Below, piece after piece: positions 24,219-33,441 of a DNA stretch of 64,000 nucleotides. Source of the DNA: Rhodococcus koreensis. GTDB taxonomy: Bacteria > Actinomycetota > Actinomycetes > Mycobacteriales > Mycobacteriaceae. The position numbers and the translations under genes are program-made. The stretch spans positions 4,402,001 through 4,466,000 of the forward strand of contig NZ_FNSV01000005.1 in assembly GCF_900105905.1 (NCBI RefSeq), in the 5' to 3' direction. Numbering within the stretch: position 1 is the stretch's first letter; every line of letters starts with the position of its first letter. The notes under the pieces were generated by a model that saw nothing but the letters and a program-made list of their open reading frames with translations, was not told where the DNA came from and did no database searches.

Positions 24219-26168
24219 TTACGCACTGACGAACTGGCTGTTGTAGAGACGGTAGTACGCGCCGCGGGTGAGGAGCAGGTCTTCGTGACTGCCCTGCTCG
24301 ACGATGCGACCGTCCTCCATGACGACGATGAGGTCGGCGTCGCGGATGGTCGACAGCCGGTGGGCGATCACGAAACTCGTGCGATCGCTGCGCAGGACTG
24401 CCGTCGCGTGCTGGACGAGCAGTTCGGTGCGGGTGTCGACGGAACTGGTTGCCTCGTCCAGGATCAGGATCGACGGTTGCGAGATAAAGGCCCGGGCGAT
24501 GGTGATCAGCTGCTTCTCACCGGCGCTGATGTTGCTGCCCTCTTCGTCGATGACGGTGTCGTAGCCGTCGGGCAGCGAGTGGACGAACCGGTCGACATAG
24601 CTGATCCGGGCGGCCGCCTGGATCTCTTCCTCGGTGGCGCCGGGACGTCCGTACGCGATATTGTCGCGGATGGTGCCGCCGAACAGCCACGCGTCCTGCA
24701 GGACCATGCCGATGCGGGACCGCAGGTCGTCGCGCGACATCTCGGCGATGTCGACGCCGTCGAGGAGAATTCTGCCGCCGTCGAGTTCGTAGAACCGCAG
24801 GATCAGGTTGACGAGGGTGGTCTTGCCTGCGCCGGTGGGTCCGACGATGGCCACCATCTGGCCGGGTTCGGCGACCAGCGACAGGTTCTCGATCAGCGGC
24901 TTCTCCGGCGTGTAGCCGAACGAGACGTCCGAGAACTCCACCCGGCCCGAGACCTCGGCCGGGTTGGGTGCGTCGGCCGGGTCCGGGTTTTCCTCGTCCT
25001 CGTCGAGGATGGCGAACACCCGCTCGGCGGACGCCACACCCGACTGCATGAGGTTGACCATGGCCCCGATCTGGGTGAGGGGCTGGGTGAACTGGCGCGA
25101 GTACTGGATGAAGGCCTGCACGTCGCCGAGGCTCATGGTGCCGGACGCCACCCGCATGCCACCGAGGACGGCGATGGCCACGAAGTTGAGGTTTCCGAGG
25201 AACATGATCGCGGGCATGATCAGGCCCGAGATGAACTGGGCCCGGTAGCTGGCCTGGTAGAGCGCCTCGTTCTGCTCCTCGAACCGTGCCTCCACCTCAC
25301 GGCCGCGGCCGAACACGGTGACCAGTTCGTGGCCCGTGTACGCCTCTTCCACGTGCGAGTTGAGTTCGCCGGTCGACTTCCACTGCGACACGAAGTGGGT
25401 CTTGGACCGTTTCGCGATCTGCGCCGTCACCAGGATCGACAGCGGCACCGTCAGCACGGCGATCAGCGCGAGCAGCGGCGAGATGACGATCATCATCACG
25501 AGGATGCCGATCACCGTCATCGCCGACACGATCAGCTGGCTCATCGTCTGCTGCAGCGACTGCGAGACGTTGTCGATGTCGTTGGTGACCCGGCTGAGCA
25601 GGTCGCCGCGGGAGTGGGAGTCGAAGTACCGCAGCGGAAGTCGGTGGATTTTCCGTTCGACCTCGGCGCGCAGGTTCTTCACGACGCCCTGCACGACGAT
25701 GTTCAGCAGGAAACCCGACAGCCACATGAACACCGACGACCCCAGGTACAGGGCCAGCACGATCGCCAGCACCCGGCCGAGTGCCGTGAAGTCGATACCG
25801 ACCCCGGGGACGACGGCCATGCCGGACACCATGTCGGCGAACGTGTTCTGACCGTCGGCCCGCAGCGCGGCGACGGCCTGATCCTTCGACATTCCGGCGG
25901 GCAACTGCGCGCCGATGATGCCGTCGAAGATCAGGTTCGTGCCCTGGCCGAGCATGCGCGGCGCGATCGACGTGAGCACCACCGAGACGGCGGCGACGAG
26001 GAAAACGACGCCGACGGCGATCCGGTGGGGACGCAGCCGACGCAGCAGCCGCTTGGTGGACGGCCACAGATCGTGCGGCTTGGACCCCGGGGCTCCCGGA
26101 GCGACCGGTCCCGGAATACGTGGGCCGACGGGCCTTTCGGCGGTGGTGGTGGTTGCGCGATCGCTCAT
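24219..26168 (-). CDS. ABC exporter half-transporter, catalytic subunit
   Basis: Membrane exporter subunit of 649 residues: a hydrophilic Pro-rich N-terminus (about 50 residues), six transmembrane helices (about residues 60-370) and a C-terminal ATPase. Walker A is GPTGAGKTTL, Walker B ILILDEATSSVD with the catalytic Glu, and the switch His is in FVIAHRLST. The signature reads ISAGEKQL rather than LSGGQ. Its ATG overlaps the stop of the upstream paralogue (ATGA), so they are coupled and should form a heterodimer like TM287/288. Substrate unknown; drugs or lipids are typical. Confidence 0.9.
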   Translation of the reverse strand: MSDRATTTTAERPVGPRIPGPVAPGAPGSKPHDLWPSTKRLLRRLRPHRIAVGVVFLVAAVSVVLTSIAPRMLGQGTNLIFDGIIGAQLPAGMSKDQAVAALRADGQNTFADMVSGMAVVPGVGIDFTALGRVLAIVLALYLGSSVFMWLSGFLLNIVVQGVVKNLRAEVERKIHRLPLRYFDSHSRGDLLSRVTNDIDNVSQSLQQTMSQLIVSAMTVIGILVMMIVISPLLALIAVLTVPLSILVTAQIAKRSKTHFVSQWKSTGELNSHVEEAYTGHELVTVFGRGREVEARFEEQNEALYQASYRAQFISGLIMPAIMFLGNLNFVAIAVLGGMRVASGTMSLGDVQAFIQYSRQFTQPLTQIGAMVNLMQSGVASAERVFAILDEDEENPDPADAPNPAEVSGRVEFSDVSFGYTPEKPLIENLSLVAEPGQMVAIVGPTGAGKTTLVNLILRFYELDGGRILLDGVDIAEMSRDDLRSRIGMVLQDAWLFGGTIRDNIAYGRPGATEEEIQAAARISYVDRFVHSLPDGYDTVIDEEGSNISAGEKQLITIARAFISQPSILILDEATSSVDTRTELLVQHATAVLRSDRTSFVIAHRLSTIRDADLIVVMEDGRIVEQGSHEDLLLTRGAYYRLYNSQFVSA

Positions 26169-27898
26169 AGTGCTTCCTGGACCGATCGTTGGGATTCGAC
26201 GATCTCGACGTAACACGGACACGTCTCGAGCAGTTCGTCGTGGGTTCCGATTCCGACCACCGCGCCGTCCTCGAGGACCACGATCTGCTCGGCCTCCACG
26301 ATCGTCGAGACCCGCTGGGCGACGACGATGACGCACGCGTCCGAGGTCTCGGGTTTGAGTGCGGCACGCAGCCGGGCGTCGGTGGTGAGGTCGAGGGCGG
26401 AGAACGAGTCGTCGAACAGGTAGATCGACGGACGACGCACCAGCGCCCGCGCGATGGCGAGCCGCTGCCGCTGACCGCCGGAGACGGTCGTGCCGCCCTG
26501 CGCGACCGGGGTGTCGAGGCCCTCGGGCATGGCGCGCACGAAATCGGCGGCCTGCGCGATCTCCAGCGCCCGCCACAGTTCCTCGTCGGTGGCGTCGGGT
26601 TTGCCGTACCGGAGATTGGTGGCGACGGTGCCCGAGAACAGGTACGGCCGCTGCGGGACCAGTCCGATGCCGGCCCGCAGGACGTCCAGGTCGATGCGGC
26701 GCACATCCGTGTCGGACACGGTGACCGCGCCCGACGTGGCGTCGATGAGGCGCGGGATCAGCGACAGCAGCGTCGTCTTACCGGAGCCGGTGCCGCCGAT
26801 GATCGCGGTGGTCTTGCCGGGTTCGGCGCGGAAACTGATGTCGCGCAACACGGGCTCGTCGGCGCCGGGGAACTTGAACTGGGCGTCGCGCAGTTCCACC
26901 ACCCCGGGGTTCTGCAGCACGGTGACCGGATCGACCGGCGGCACCACGGTGGAGTCCGTGCCGAGCACCTCGCCGATGCGTTCGGCGCACACGGTGGCGC
27001 GGGGCGCCATCATCGCGATGAACGAGGCCATCATCACCGACATCAGGATCTGCATGATGTAGCTGAGCATCGCGGTCAGCGAGCCGACCTGCATGGTGCC
27101 GCTGTTGATCTCGTGACCGCCGAACCAGATGACGGCGACGCTGGTGACGTTCGCGATCACCATCACGAGGGGGAACATCACCGCCGTCAGCCTGCCGACG
27201 CGCAGGGCGGTCTGGGTGAGCTGCTCGTTGGCGTCGCCGAACCGCTGCATCTCGGAGCGCTCGCGGACGAACGCCCGCACCACACGGATGCCGGTGATCT
27301 GCTCACGGAGAACCCGGTTGACCCCGTCGATGCGGGTCTGCATCTCCCGGAACGCGGGCACCATCCGCGAGATCACGAAACCCATGGACAGCGCGAGCAC
27401 CGGCACGGTGACCGCCAGGATCCAGGCCAGTCCGGCGTCCTCCCGGATCGACATCACGACACCGCCGACGCACATGATCGGGGCCATCACAAGAATCGTG
27501 CAGCTCATCACGACGAGCATCTGCACCTGCTGCACGTCGTTCGTGTTGCGGGTGATCAGCGACGGCGCGCCGAAACGGCCGAACTCCCGGGACGAGAAAC
27601 TCCCGACCTGATGCATGACGGCGCGGCGCACATCGCGCCCGAAACCCATTGCGGCACGGGCACCGAAGAACACCGAACCGATCGAGCAGATGATCTGCAC
27701 GACGGTGACGAGCAGCATCATGACACCCGTGGACAGGATGTAGGCCGTGTCGCCCTTGGTGACGCCGTTGTCGATGAGGTCGGCGTTCAGACTGGGCAGG
27801 TAGAGCGCGGCCGCGGTCGCGACCAGCTGGAACAGGACGACCGCCGTGAGCTCCCGCTTGTACGGGCGGAGGTACGTGGTGAGCAGGGCATTCAACAT
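26165..27898 (-). CDS. ABC exporter half-transporter, degenerate-site subunit
   Basis: Partner of the preceding exporter, 577 residues, with six transmembrane helices then an ATPase domain. Walker A is GGTGSGKTTL and the signature VSGGQRQRL is canonical. The Walker B end reads YLFDDSFSALD, so the catalytic Glu is Asp, and the switch reads VVAQRVST, with Gln for His. These changes mark the non-hydrolysing site of a heterodimeric exporter. The Met at 27898 is preferred to 27946 because an AGGA precedes it and LNALLTTYLRPYK begins the fold. Confidence 0.88.
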   Translation of the reverse strand: MLNALLTTYLRPYKRELTAVVLFQLVATAAALYLPSLNADLIDNGVTKGDTAYILSTGVMMLLVTVVQIICSIGSVFFGARAAMGFGRDVRRAVMHQVGSFSSREFGRFGAPSLITRNTNDVQQVQMLVVMSCTILVMAPIMCVGGVVMSIREDAGLAWILAVTVPVLALSMGFVISRMVPAFREMQTRIDGVNRVLREQITGIRVVRAFVRERSEMQRFGDANEQLTQTALRVGRLTAVMFPLVMVIANVTSVAVIWFGGHEINSGTMQVGSLTAMLSYIMQILMSVMMASFIAMMAPRATVCAERIGEVLGTDSTVVPPVDPVTVLQNPGVVELRDAQFKFPGADEPVLRDISFRAEPGKTTAIIGGTGSGKTTLLSLIPRLIDATSGAVTVSDTDVRRIDLDVLRAGIGLVPQRPYLFSGTVATNLRYGKPDATDEELWRALEIAQAADFVRAMPEGLDTPVAQGGTTVSGGQRQRLAIARALVRRPSIYLFDDSFSALDLTTDARLRAALKPETSDACVIVVAQRVSTIVEAEQIVVLEDGAVVGIGTHDELLETCPCYVEIVESQRSVQEAL

Positions 27899-27955
27899 GG
27901 GCAGCAGCGATCCTGGCGGGTCATCATTATGTCCGAAGGTTACCAACAGAAACGA

Positions 27956-28028
27956 CCGCAGGCCCGCGGATTTTCGGGCCTGCGGCCTTGTGCGCCTTTC
28001 TGGTAGCGGGAACTACCAAAAAGGCGCA
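27956..28028. terminator. Two consecutive hairpins upstream of the ABC genes and after mmpL
   Basis: The first stem, CCGCAGGCCCG (27956-27966), pairs with CGGGCCTGCGG (27975-27985). The second, TGCGCCTTTCTGGTAG (27991-28006), pairs with 28013-28028 with one mismatch. They lie in the gap after the mmpL stop (reading leftwards) and before the ABC operon, and probably end mmpL transcription. Confidence 0.65.
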
Positions 28029-28045
28029 CGGGCGCGGAGCGCCTA
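28024..28045. repeat. 22-bp dispersed repeat at a gene end, copy 1
   Basis: GCGCACGGGCGCGG followed by AGCGCCTA. The same sequence with one change (A for G at position 14) is at 39985-40006. Both copies run into the stop codon of a minus-strand gene. Confidence 0.8.
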
Positions 28046-30391
28046 GCGGACGGGCTGCAGCGATTCGTCCGCGTCGTGCAGCACCTTCTTCAGCTTCTCG
28101 CCTTCGATGTCGACGTTGGGCAGGATCTTGTCCAGCCACTTCGGCAGCCACCAGGCCTTGTCGCCGAGCAGTGCCATCACCGACGGGATGATCACCATGC
28201 GCACGATGAAGGCGTCGAAGAACACGGCGGCCGCGAGGGCGAAGCCGATCGACTTGATGAACGAGTTCGGCTCGGCGATGAAGGCCGCGAACACCGAGAT
28301 CATGATGACCGCGGCGGCGCTGACCACCCGGGCACCGTGGTTGAAGCCGACGGTGACGGCCTGTTTCGAGGTCGCGCCGTGCACATATTCCTCCCGCATC
28401 CGGGTCACCAGGAACACCTGGTAGTCCATCGCGAGTCCGAACACGACACCGATCAGGAAGATCGGCATGAAGCTGACGATCGGCTGCGGGTTGGAGATGA
28501 TGCCGCCCCAGCCTTGCTGGAACACCGCGACGGTGGCACCGAACGTGGCCGCGACGCTGAGGAGGAAGCCGAGCGTGGCGGTCAGCGGCACCAGCAGCGA
28601 GCGGAACACGAGCAGCAGCAGGAGGAAGGCCAGGCCCACGACCACCGCGAGGTACGGGATCAGCGCGTCCTGCAGCGTGTCGGACACGTCGCCTTCGAGC
28701 GCGGTCTGTCCGGTGACGCCGTAGTTGACGCCGATCGAGTTCTGCAGATCTACCTCCGCCCCGCGGATGTTGCTCACCAGGTCCATCGTGGCCGGATCGC
28801 TGGGGGCGCTGCTCGGCGTGACCAGGATCTGCGCGGTGTCGCCGGCCTTGTTGACGCCGACGACCTGCGCGTTGGACACGTCGTCCTGCGCGCTGATTGT
28901 CTTCACGACCTCACCGAACGCCTCCGACGGTGTGCCGGTGGTGACGTCCTTCGCGTCGACGACGACGAGCAGCGGACCGTTCTTGCCGGGGCCGAAGCCC
29001 TCGCTGACGAGGTCGTAGGCCTGCCGGGAGCTGGTGGCGGGGTCGCCGGTGCCCTCGCCGGGCAGGGCCAGGCTCAGGCCGGTCGCGGGGATGGCGAGCG
29101 CCCCGAGCACCACGACGCCGGCGATCAGCGGAATCGCGGGCCTGCGGACGACGGCGCTGATGTACCGCAGGGCGAGGCTCGGCTTGCCCTCGTCGTCCTC
29201 GAGGTCGCGACTGCTGAGGAACGGGATCTTGCCTGCGAACGCCTTCTTCCCGAACAGCCCGAGGATCGCGGGCAGGAGTGTCAGGGCGATCGAGACGGCG
29301 ATGAACACCGTGAACGCGGCGGCCGCACCCATGTCGGAGAGGAACGGGATCCCGACGACGCGCAGCGCGATCAGGGCGATGATCACCGTGAGACCGGCGA
29401 ACACCACGGCGGAGCCGGCGGTGCCGACGGCCCGTCCGGCCGCCTCCGAGCGGTCGTCCGTGAGGGTGAGTTCGTGCCGGAACCGGGACACGATGAACAG
29501 CGAGTAGTCGATGGCGACGGCCAGGCCGATCATGATGGCCAGCGTGGGTGTCATCGAGCTGAGGTCGGTGAAGCCGGTGGCGACGGTGATGCCGAGGCTG
29601 CCGATCATGATGCCGATGATCGCGGTGATCAACGGCAGACCCGCGGCCACCAGAGAACCGAACGTCAGCGCGAGCACGACCGCGGCCACGCCGATGCCGA
29701 CGAGTTCGGTGGAGCCGCCGGGCGGCTCGGCTTCGTTGGCGGCGGACCCGCTGATCTCGACGGTCAGTCCGGCGTTGCGGCCGGCGTCGGCAGCGGCCGA
29801 GATCTGGTCGCGCAGGGCCTGGTCGACGTCGCCCATGCCGCCCTTGAACGGCACCTCGACGTAGCCGACGGTCTTGTCGGCGTTCAGCGGCGACAGCGCC
29901 TGCGCGTTCGCGACGGCGTCCGCTTCGCTGATTCCCTTGTCGGCCGCCGTCGATTTCGCCATCTCGACGAGCTGATCGTTCGCCGTGACGGGGTTGACCA
30001 GCGCCTTCGCGGCGTCGGCGCCCGAAGCACTGGCGGGATCGACCTTGGCGGCGTCCTGGACCTGTTCGATGCCGCGCACCTTGGCGAGCACGGCGTCCAT
30101 CGCCTGCTGACTCTGCTCGCTCTCGAGGGTCTGCCCCTCGGGTGCGGCGAACACGTAGCGCGCGCTGACGGCGTTCATCGGATCGCTGCCCGCGGCCTCG
30201 GGGAAGCGTTCGGCCATCAGGTCCTGCGCCTGCTGCGCAGGGGTGCCCGGGATGGAGAACGAGTCCTTCGTGGGCCCGGACAGCGTGGCCGCCCCGACGC
30301 CCATGAGCACCAGGATCACCAACCAGACGCTGAGGACCGCGCCTTTTCGCCGATAGGCGAATCTGCCGATCCGATAGAGATAGGTGGCCAC
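28043..30391 (-). CDS. MmpL-family RND exporter
   Basis: Large inner-membrane exporter of 782 residues with the MMPL layout: one N-terminal helix, a long extracytoplasmic domain (about residues 45-190), five helices with a sterol-sensing-like region, a second extracytoplasmic domain and five more helices. Proton-relay Asp-Tyr motifs appear as AIDYSLFIVSRFRHEL and AMDYQVFLVTRMREEY. Members export envelope lipids or drugs; the substrate is unknown. The GTG start at 30391 has AAGGAG six bases upstream. It lies 50 bp after a TetR gene on the same strand. Confidence 0.92.
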   Translation of the reverse strand: MATYLYRIGRFAYRRKGAVLSVWLVILVLMGVGAATLSGPTKDSFSIPGTPAQQAQDLMAERFPEAAGSDPMNAVSARYVFAAPEGQTLESEQSQQAMDAVLAKVRGIEQVQDAAKVDPASASGADAAKALVNPVTANDQLVEMAKSTAADKGISEADAVANAQALSPLNADKTVGYVEVPFKGGMGDVDQALRDQISAAADAGRNAGLTVEISGSAANEAEPPGGSTELVGIGVAAVVLALTFGSLVAAGLPLITAIIGIMIGSLGITVATGFTDLSSMTPTLAIMIGLAVAIDYSLFIVSRFRHELTLTDDRSEAAGRAVGTAGSAVVFAGLTVIIALIALRVVGIPFLSDMGAAAAFTVFIAVSIALTLLPAILGLFGKKAFAGKIPFLSSRDLEDDEGKPSLALRYISAVVRRPAIPLIAGVVVLGALAIPATGLSLALPGEGTGDPATSSRQAYDLVSEGFGPGKNGPLLVVVDAKDVTTGTPSEAFGEVVKTISAQDDVSNAQVVGVNKAGDTAQILVTPSSAPSDPATMDLVSNIRGAEVDLQNSIGVNYGVTGQTALEGDVSDTLQDALIPYLAVVVGLAFLLLLLVFRSLLVPLTATLGFLLSVAATFGATVAVFQQGWGGIISNPQPIVSFMPIFLIGVVFGLAMDYQVFLVTRMREEYVHGATSKQAVTVGFNHGARVVSAAAVIMISVFAAFIAEPNSFIKSIGFALAAAVFFDAFIVRMVIIPSVMALLGDKAWWLPKWLDKILPNVDIEGEKLKKVLHDADESLQPVR

Positions 30392-30441
30392 GGGAGGCTC
30401 CTTGTGAGTCGGTGGAAAGAAGGGTGGTTCGGGGCAGCCGG

Positions 30442-31044
30442 TTACGGCTGCGGGATTCCCTGACGGAGTTGACGCATGGCGTCGCGGACGAGTTCTTCGG
30501 GTCCGCTGGCGCCGGTCTTGCCGCTGCGCCACAGGTCGATCGACGCCTTGCACGCCGATCCGACCGCCATGTGCAGCAGGTTGGGGTAGAGGTCGGTGTC
30601 GATGTTCGTGCCGGTGCGTTCGGCGATCACTTCGCCGATGAGGCGCGTGACCCGGAGATGCACTTCGAGCTTCTTCGCGAGCAGCGCGGGGCTGGACTCG
30701 ACGAGGTCCATCATCACGGCGGTCTCTTCGAGCGGCTTCCCGGGAGCGGTGACGATCTGGACCACCACGTGCTCGAGGGAATCCCAGATCGGCTCGTCCT
30801 CGGGGCGGGCGCGGAGCAGGTCCACCCAGTCGTGGACGGACTGCTCGAAGTGCGCGAGGACCGCCTCTTCCTTGCTGGAGAAGTAGTTGTGGAACGTCCG
30901 GGTAGAGACTCCCGCCTCGGACGCGATGGCGTCAGCGGTGACGCATTCGATGCCCAGCGCCCGGGCCAGGCGTGCGGCGGCGCCGCTGAGGGCTGCGCGG
31001 GTGGCGGCCTTCTTGCGGTCCCGCAGTCCGATTTCCGAAATCAC
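30442..31044 (-). CDS. TetR-family repressor of the MmpL exporter
   Basis: Regulator of about 200 residues with HTH motif CVTADAIASEAGVSTRTFHN followed by YFSSKEEAVLAHF. The likely GTG start at 31044 begins VISEIGLRDRKKAATRAAL; an ATG at 31116 is possible but would place the start inside the leader. It precedes the MmpL gene by 50 bp, so a self-controlled repressor-exporter operon is likely. TTGC/GCAA half sites upstream (31058-31105) could be the operator. Confidence 0.85.
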   Translation of the reverse strand: MISEIGLRDRKKAATRAALSGAAARLARALGIECVTADAIASEAGVSTRTFHNYFSSKEEAVLAHFEQSVHDWVDLLRARPEDEPIWDSLEHVVVQIVTAPGKPLEETAVMMDLVESSPALLAKKLEVHLRVTRLIGEVIAERTGTNIDTDLYPNLLHMAVGSACKASIDLWRSGKTGASGPEELVRDAMRQLRQGIPQP

Positions 31045-31165
31045 TACACCGACGGTACAGAACTTGCGCAGCTCTGCAAATTTGCGTGAGTGTGCAATTT
31101 TTATGTCCTTGCCCACAGTTCCCGAGACACTGTGTCGGGGGTCACCGCGGCGTTACGGTGGACCC

Positions 31166-31981
31166 ATGCCCGATCCGACGGCACCGCTGTCGTTCCGGGC
31201 GGACGAGATCGACCGCGCCGCCCTGGACCAACTCGCGTCCGTTCTCGACGTCCAGGCCGCGCGCCCGGGAATCCGGCGACTGCGCGAGTGGTCGTTCGCC
31301 GCCCTGCACGTGCAGCCGGGCGAGAGCGCGCTCGACATCGGCTCGGGCACCGGATCGGAGACCCGAGCACTCGCGGCCGCGGTCACCGCGGCGGGCCGGG
31401 CGATCGGGCTCGATCCCAATCCCGGCATGGCCCTCCTCGCCCGGGAGCGGACCGAGGAGGAGGGCTCGACCGCGCAATTCGTGATCGGCGACGCATACTC
31501 GCTGCCGTTCCCCGACAACCGCCTCGACGTCGTGCGCAGCGAGCGGGTCTTCCAGCACCTGAGCGAACCGGACCGCGCGGTGGCGGAAGTGGTCCGCGTT
31601 CTGCGGCCCGGTGGGCGCGGCGCGATCGTCGACAGCGACTGGGGCACGGCGATCATGCACCCCGGCGATCCCCTGGTCCTGCGGAAGATCATGGACGTGA
31701 TGCTGGCGCACACCGCCAACCCGCACTCCGGGCGACTGCTCCCGGGTCAGCTCACCGCCGCCGGACTCGTCGTCGAGGACGTCGGCTCGGAGGCGTTGAT
31801 CCAGGATCCGGCGGACGTGACCGGCCCCCTCGTCCAGATGATGACCGCCGCCGCGATCGCCGAGGGAGCGATCACCGACGCGCAGCGCGACGACCTGCTG
31901 GACCAGCTGACCACCGCCGCCCGCAGCGGCGACTTCCACATGTCGGTGACGATGTTCGCGTATCTCGTTCGCAAGCCCTGA
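31166..31981 (+). CDS. Class I SAM-dependent methyltransferase
   Basis: Cytosolic methyltransferase of 271 residues in the UbiE/Methyltransf_11 group. Motif I is LDIGSGTGSETRALA (about residues 54-68), the acidic end of the second strand is GLDPNPGM, and later motifs are FPDNRLDVVRSERVFQHL and VLRPGGRGAIVDSDWG. The substrate is unknown; relatives methylate quinones, sterols or small acids. The ATG at 31166 gives a product of normal family length. It diverges from the TetR gene. Confidence 0.85.
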   Translation: MPDPTAPLSFRADEIDRAALDQLASVLDVQAARPGIRRLREWSFAALHVQPGESALDIGSGTGSETRALAAAVTAAGRAIGLDPNPGMALLARERTEEEGSTAQFVIGDAYSLPFPDNRLDVVRSERVFQHLSEPDRAVAEVVRVLRPGGRGAIVDSDWGTAIMHPGDPLVLRKIMDVMLAHTANPHSGRLLPGQLTAAGLVVEDVGSEALIQDPADVTGPLVQMMTAAAIAEGAITDAQRDDLLDQLTTAARSGDFHMSVTMFAYLVRKP

Positions 31982-32117
31982 CGAAATCCTTCCGACATTC
32001 GGAAACCGAGTGTGGTGGATCACCTCCGGTGCCGCACAGTGGTGGGGACGACGCTGCCGCCTCTTCGAGTCCGGCGTCACGAATCACACAGCAGCCCAGC
32101 ATATTCCGGAGGCACTC

Positions 32118-33188
32118 ATGTCCACGATCGCCCGCAACCAGTGGTACGTCGCAGCCTACGGCCGCGAGGTCGGACGCGAACTGTTCTCGCGCACCATCTG
32201 CGAGGAGCCGATCCTGTTCTGGCGCACCGAGGCCGGGGAGGCCGTCGCGATGAGCGACCGCTGCGTGCACCGCCGCTACCCGCTGTCCGAGGCGCCGAGC
32301 CGGCTCGACGGCGACAGTGTGGTCTGCGGCTACCACGGTTTCACCTACGGCAGCGACGGCGGCTGCGTGTTCGTCCCCGGCCAGGCCCGCGTTCCCCGCA
32401 CGGCCCGGCTGCGCTCGTACCAGGTGGTCGAGCAGGACTCGTTCGTGTGGGTGTGGATCGCCGACCCGGACAACCCCGAGCAGGGCGATCCCACCCGCAT
32501 CCCCCGCGCACCGTGGATGGACTCCCCCGACTACACCGTCGTGTCCGGCATGGAGCCGATCGACTGCAACTACGGCCTGCTCGTCGACAACCTGATGGAT
32601 CTCTCGCACGAGACGTACCTGCACGGCGGCTACATCGGCACCCCCGAGGTGGCGGAAACCCCGATCACCACGGAGATCGACGAGGACCGGAACGTCATCT
32701 ACGTATCGCGGCACATGGACGACGCGGAGTGCCCGCCGTTCTACTCCGAGTCCACGGGCATCGAGGGTCGCATCACCCGCTGGCAGGACATCGAGTACAC
32801 GCCGCCGTGCCTGTACCTGCTGCACAGCCGCATCGCCCCGGTCGGCGCACCGCTGCCCGGCGACGACGGCTCCGACCCGCACGCGTTCCACAGCGAGATC
32901 GTCTACGCGATCACCCCGTCGACGGAGAACTCCACCCTCGACTTCTGGGCCGTGGCCCGCGACTTCGCGATCGGCGACGACGCCGTCACGACGTTCCTGG
33001 CCGAGAACAACCGCACCGTCGTCATGCAGGACGTCGTGGCGCTGAACATCCTGCAGCAGGCGCTCGGCACCGAGAAAGACGGCTACCAGGAGTTGTCGAT
33101 CAACATCGACGCCGGCGGACTCGGCGCTCGCCGCCTCCTGAAGAAGCTGGCCGGCGCGTCGCAGGCCGTCACCGCCGCGGCGGGCTGA
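32118..33188 (+). CDS. vanA: Vanillate O-demethylase oxygenase subunit
   Basis: Rieske non-haem iron oxygenase of 356 residues that O-demethylates vanillate to protocatechuate with VanB as electron donor. The Rieske cluster ligands are CVH (about residues 48-50) and CGYH (about residues 69-72). The mononuclear iron site is in NLMDLSHETYLHGG (about residues 158-171). The ATG at 32118 follows GGAGG. vanB and an IclR regulator follow in the same operon, which supports vanillate over other aryl ethers, though a closely related methoxyarene is possible. Confidence 0.9.
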   Translation: MSTIARNQWYVAAYGREVGRELFSRTICEEPILFWRTEAGEAVAMSDRCVHRRYPLSEAPSRLDGDSVVCGYHGFTYGSDGGCVFVPGQARVPRTARLRSYQVVEQDSFVWVWIADPDNPEQGDPTRIPRAPWMDSPDYTVVSGMEPIDCNYGLLVDNLMDLSHETYLHGGYIGTPEVAETPITTEIDEDRNVIYVSRHMDDAECPPFYSESTGIEGRITRWQDIEYTPPCLYLLHSRIAPVGAPLPGDDGSDPHAFHSEIVYAITPSTENSTLDFWAVARDFAIGDDAVTTFLAENNRTVVMQDVVALNILQQALGTEKDGYQELSINIDAGGLGARRLLKKLAGASQAVTAAAG

Positions 33189-33191
33189 CCG

Positions 33192-33422
33192 GTGGAACCG
33201 ATGAGGATGCTCCGCGGGACCCGCGTGATGCGCATCGTGTGGCTGCCAGGTTCGGACCTGCTCGAGGGCGAGTGCCACTGCGGCGCCCGCCACGTGGCCG
33301 AGGAACCCGCCGCCCTGTGGGAGTGGTTGCTCGCCTGCCCCGACGGCCACCACCCCGCCGACCCGCCGGTGCCCGCGGTGCCGCTGCCCGCCGCGCCGGC
33401 ATCCACCCCCGTCCCCGCCTGA
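33192..33422 (+). CDS. Small Cys-containing protein between vanA and vanB
   Basis: Product of 76 residues, not recognised. It starts three bases after the vanA stop (GTG 33192; ATG 33201 also possible) and ends 19 bp before vanB, so it is co-transcribed. The centre reads LLEGECHCGARHVAEEPAALWEWLLACPDGHH, with three Cys and three His that could bind a metal. The last 20 residues are Pro/Ala-rich. Codon use matches its neighbours. A chaperone or electron-transfer accessory for the oxygenase is one idea without proof. Confidence 0.65.
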   Translation: MEPMRMLRGTRVMRIVWLPGSDLLEGECHCGARHVAEEPAALWEWLLACPDGHHPADPPVPAVPLPAAPASTPVPA

Positions 33423-33441
33423 CCTCCCGGAAGAGACCGCC

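Noticed and set aside
28076..30463. Plus-strand open frame of about 795 codons opposite the MmpL exporter
   Set aside because: It is a His/Asp/Gly/Arg-rich low-complexity translation typical of antisense frames; MmpL motifs are unambiguous on the other strand.
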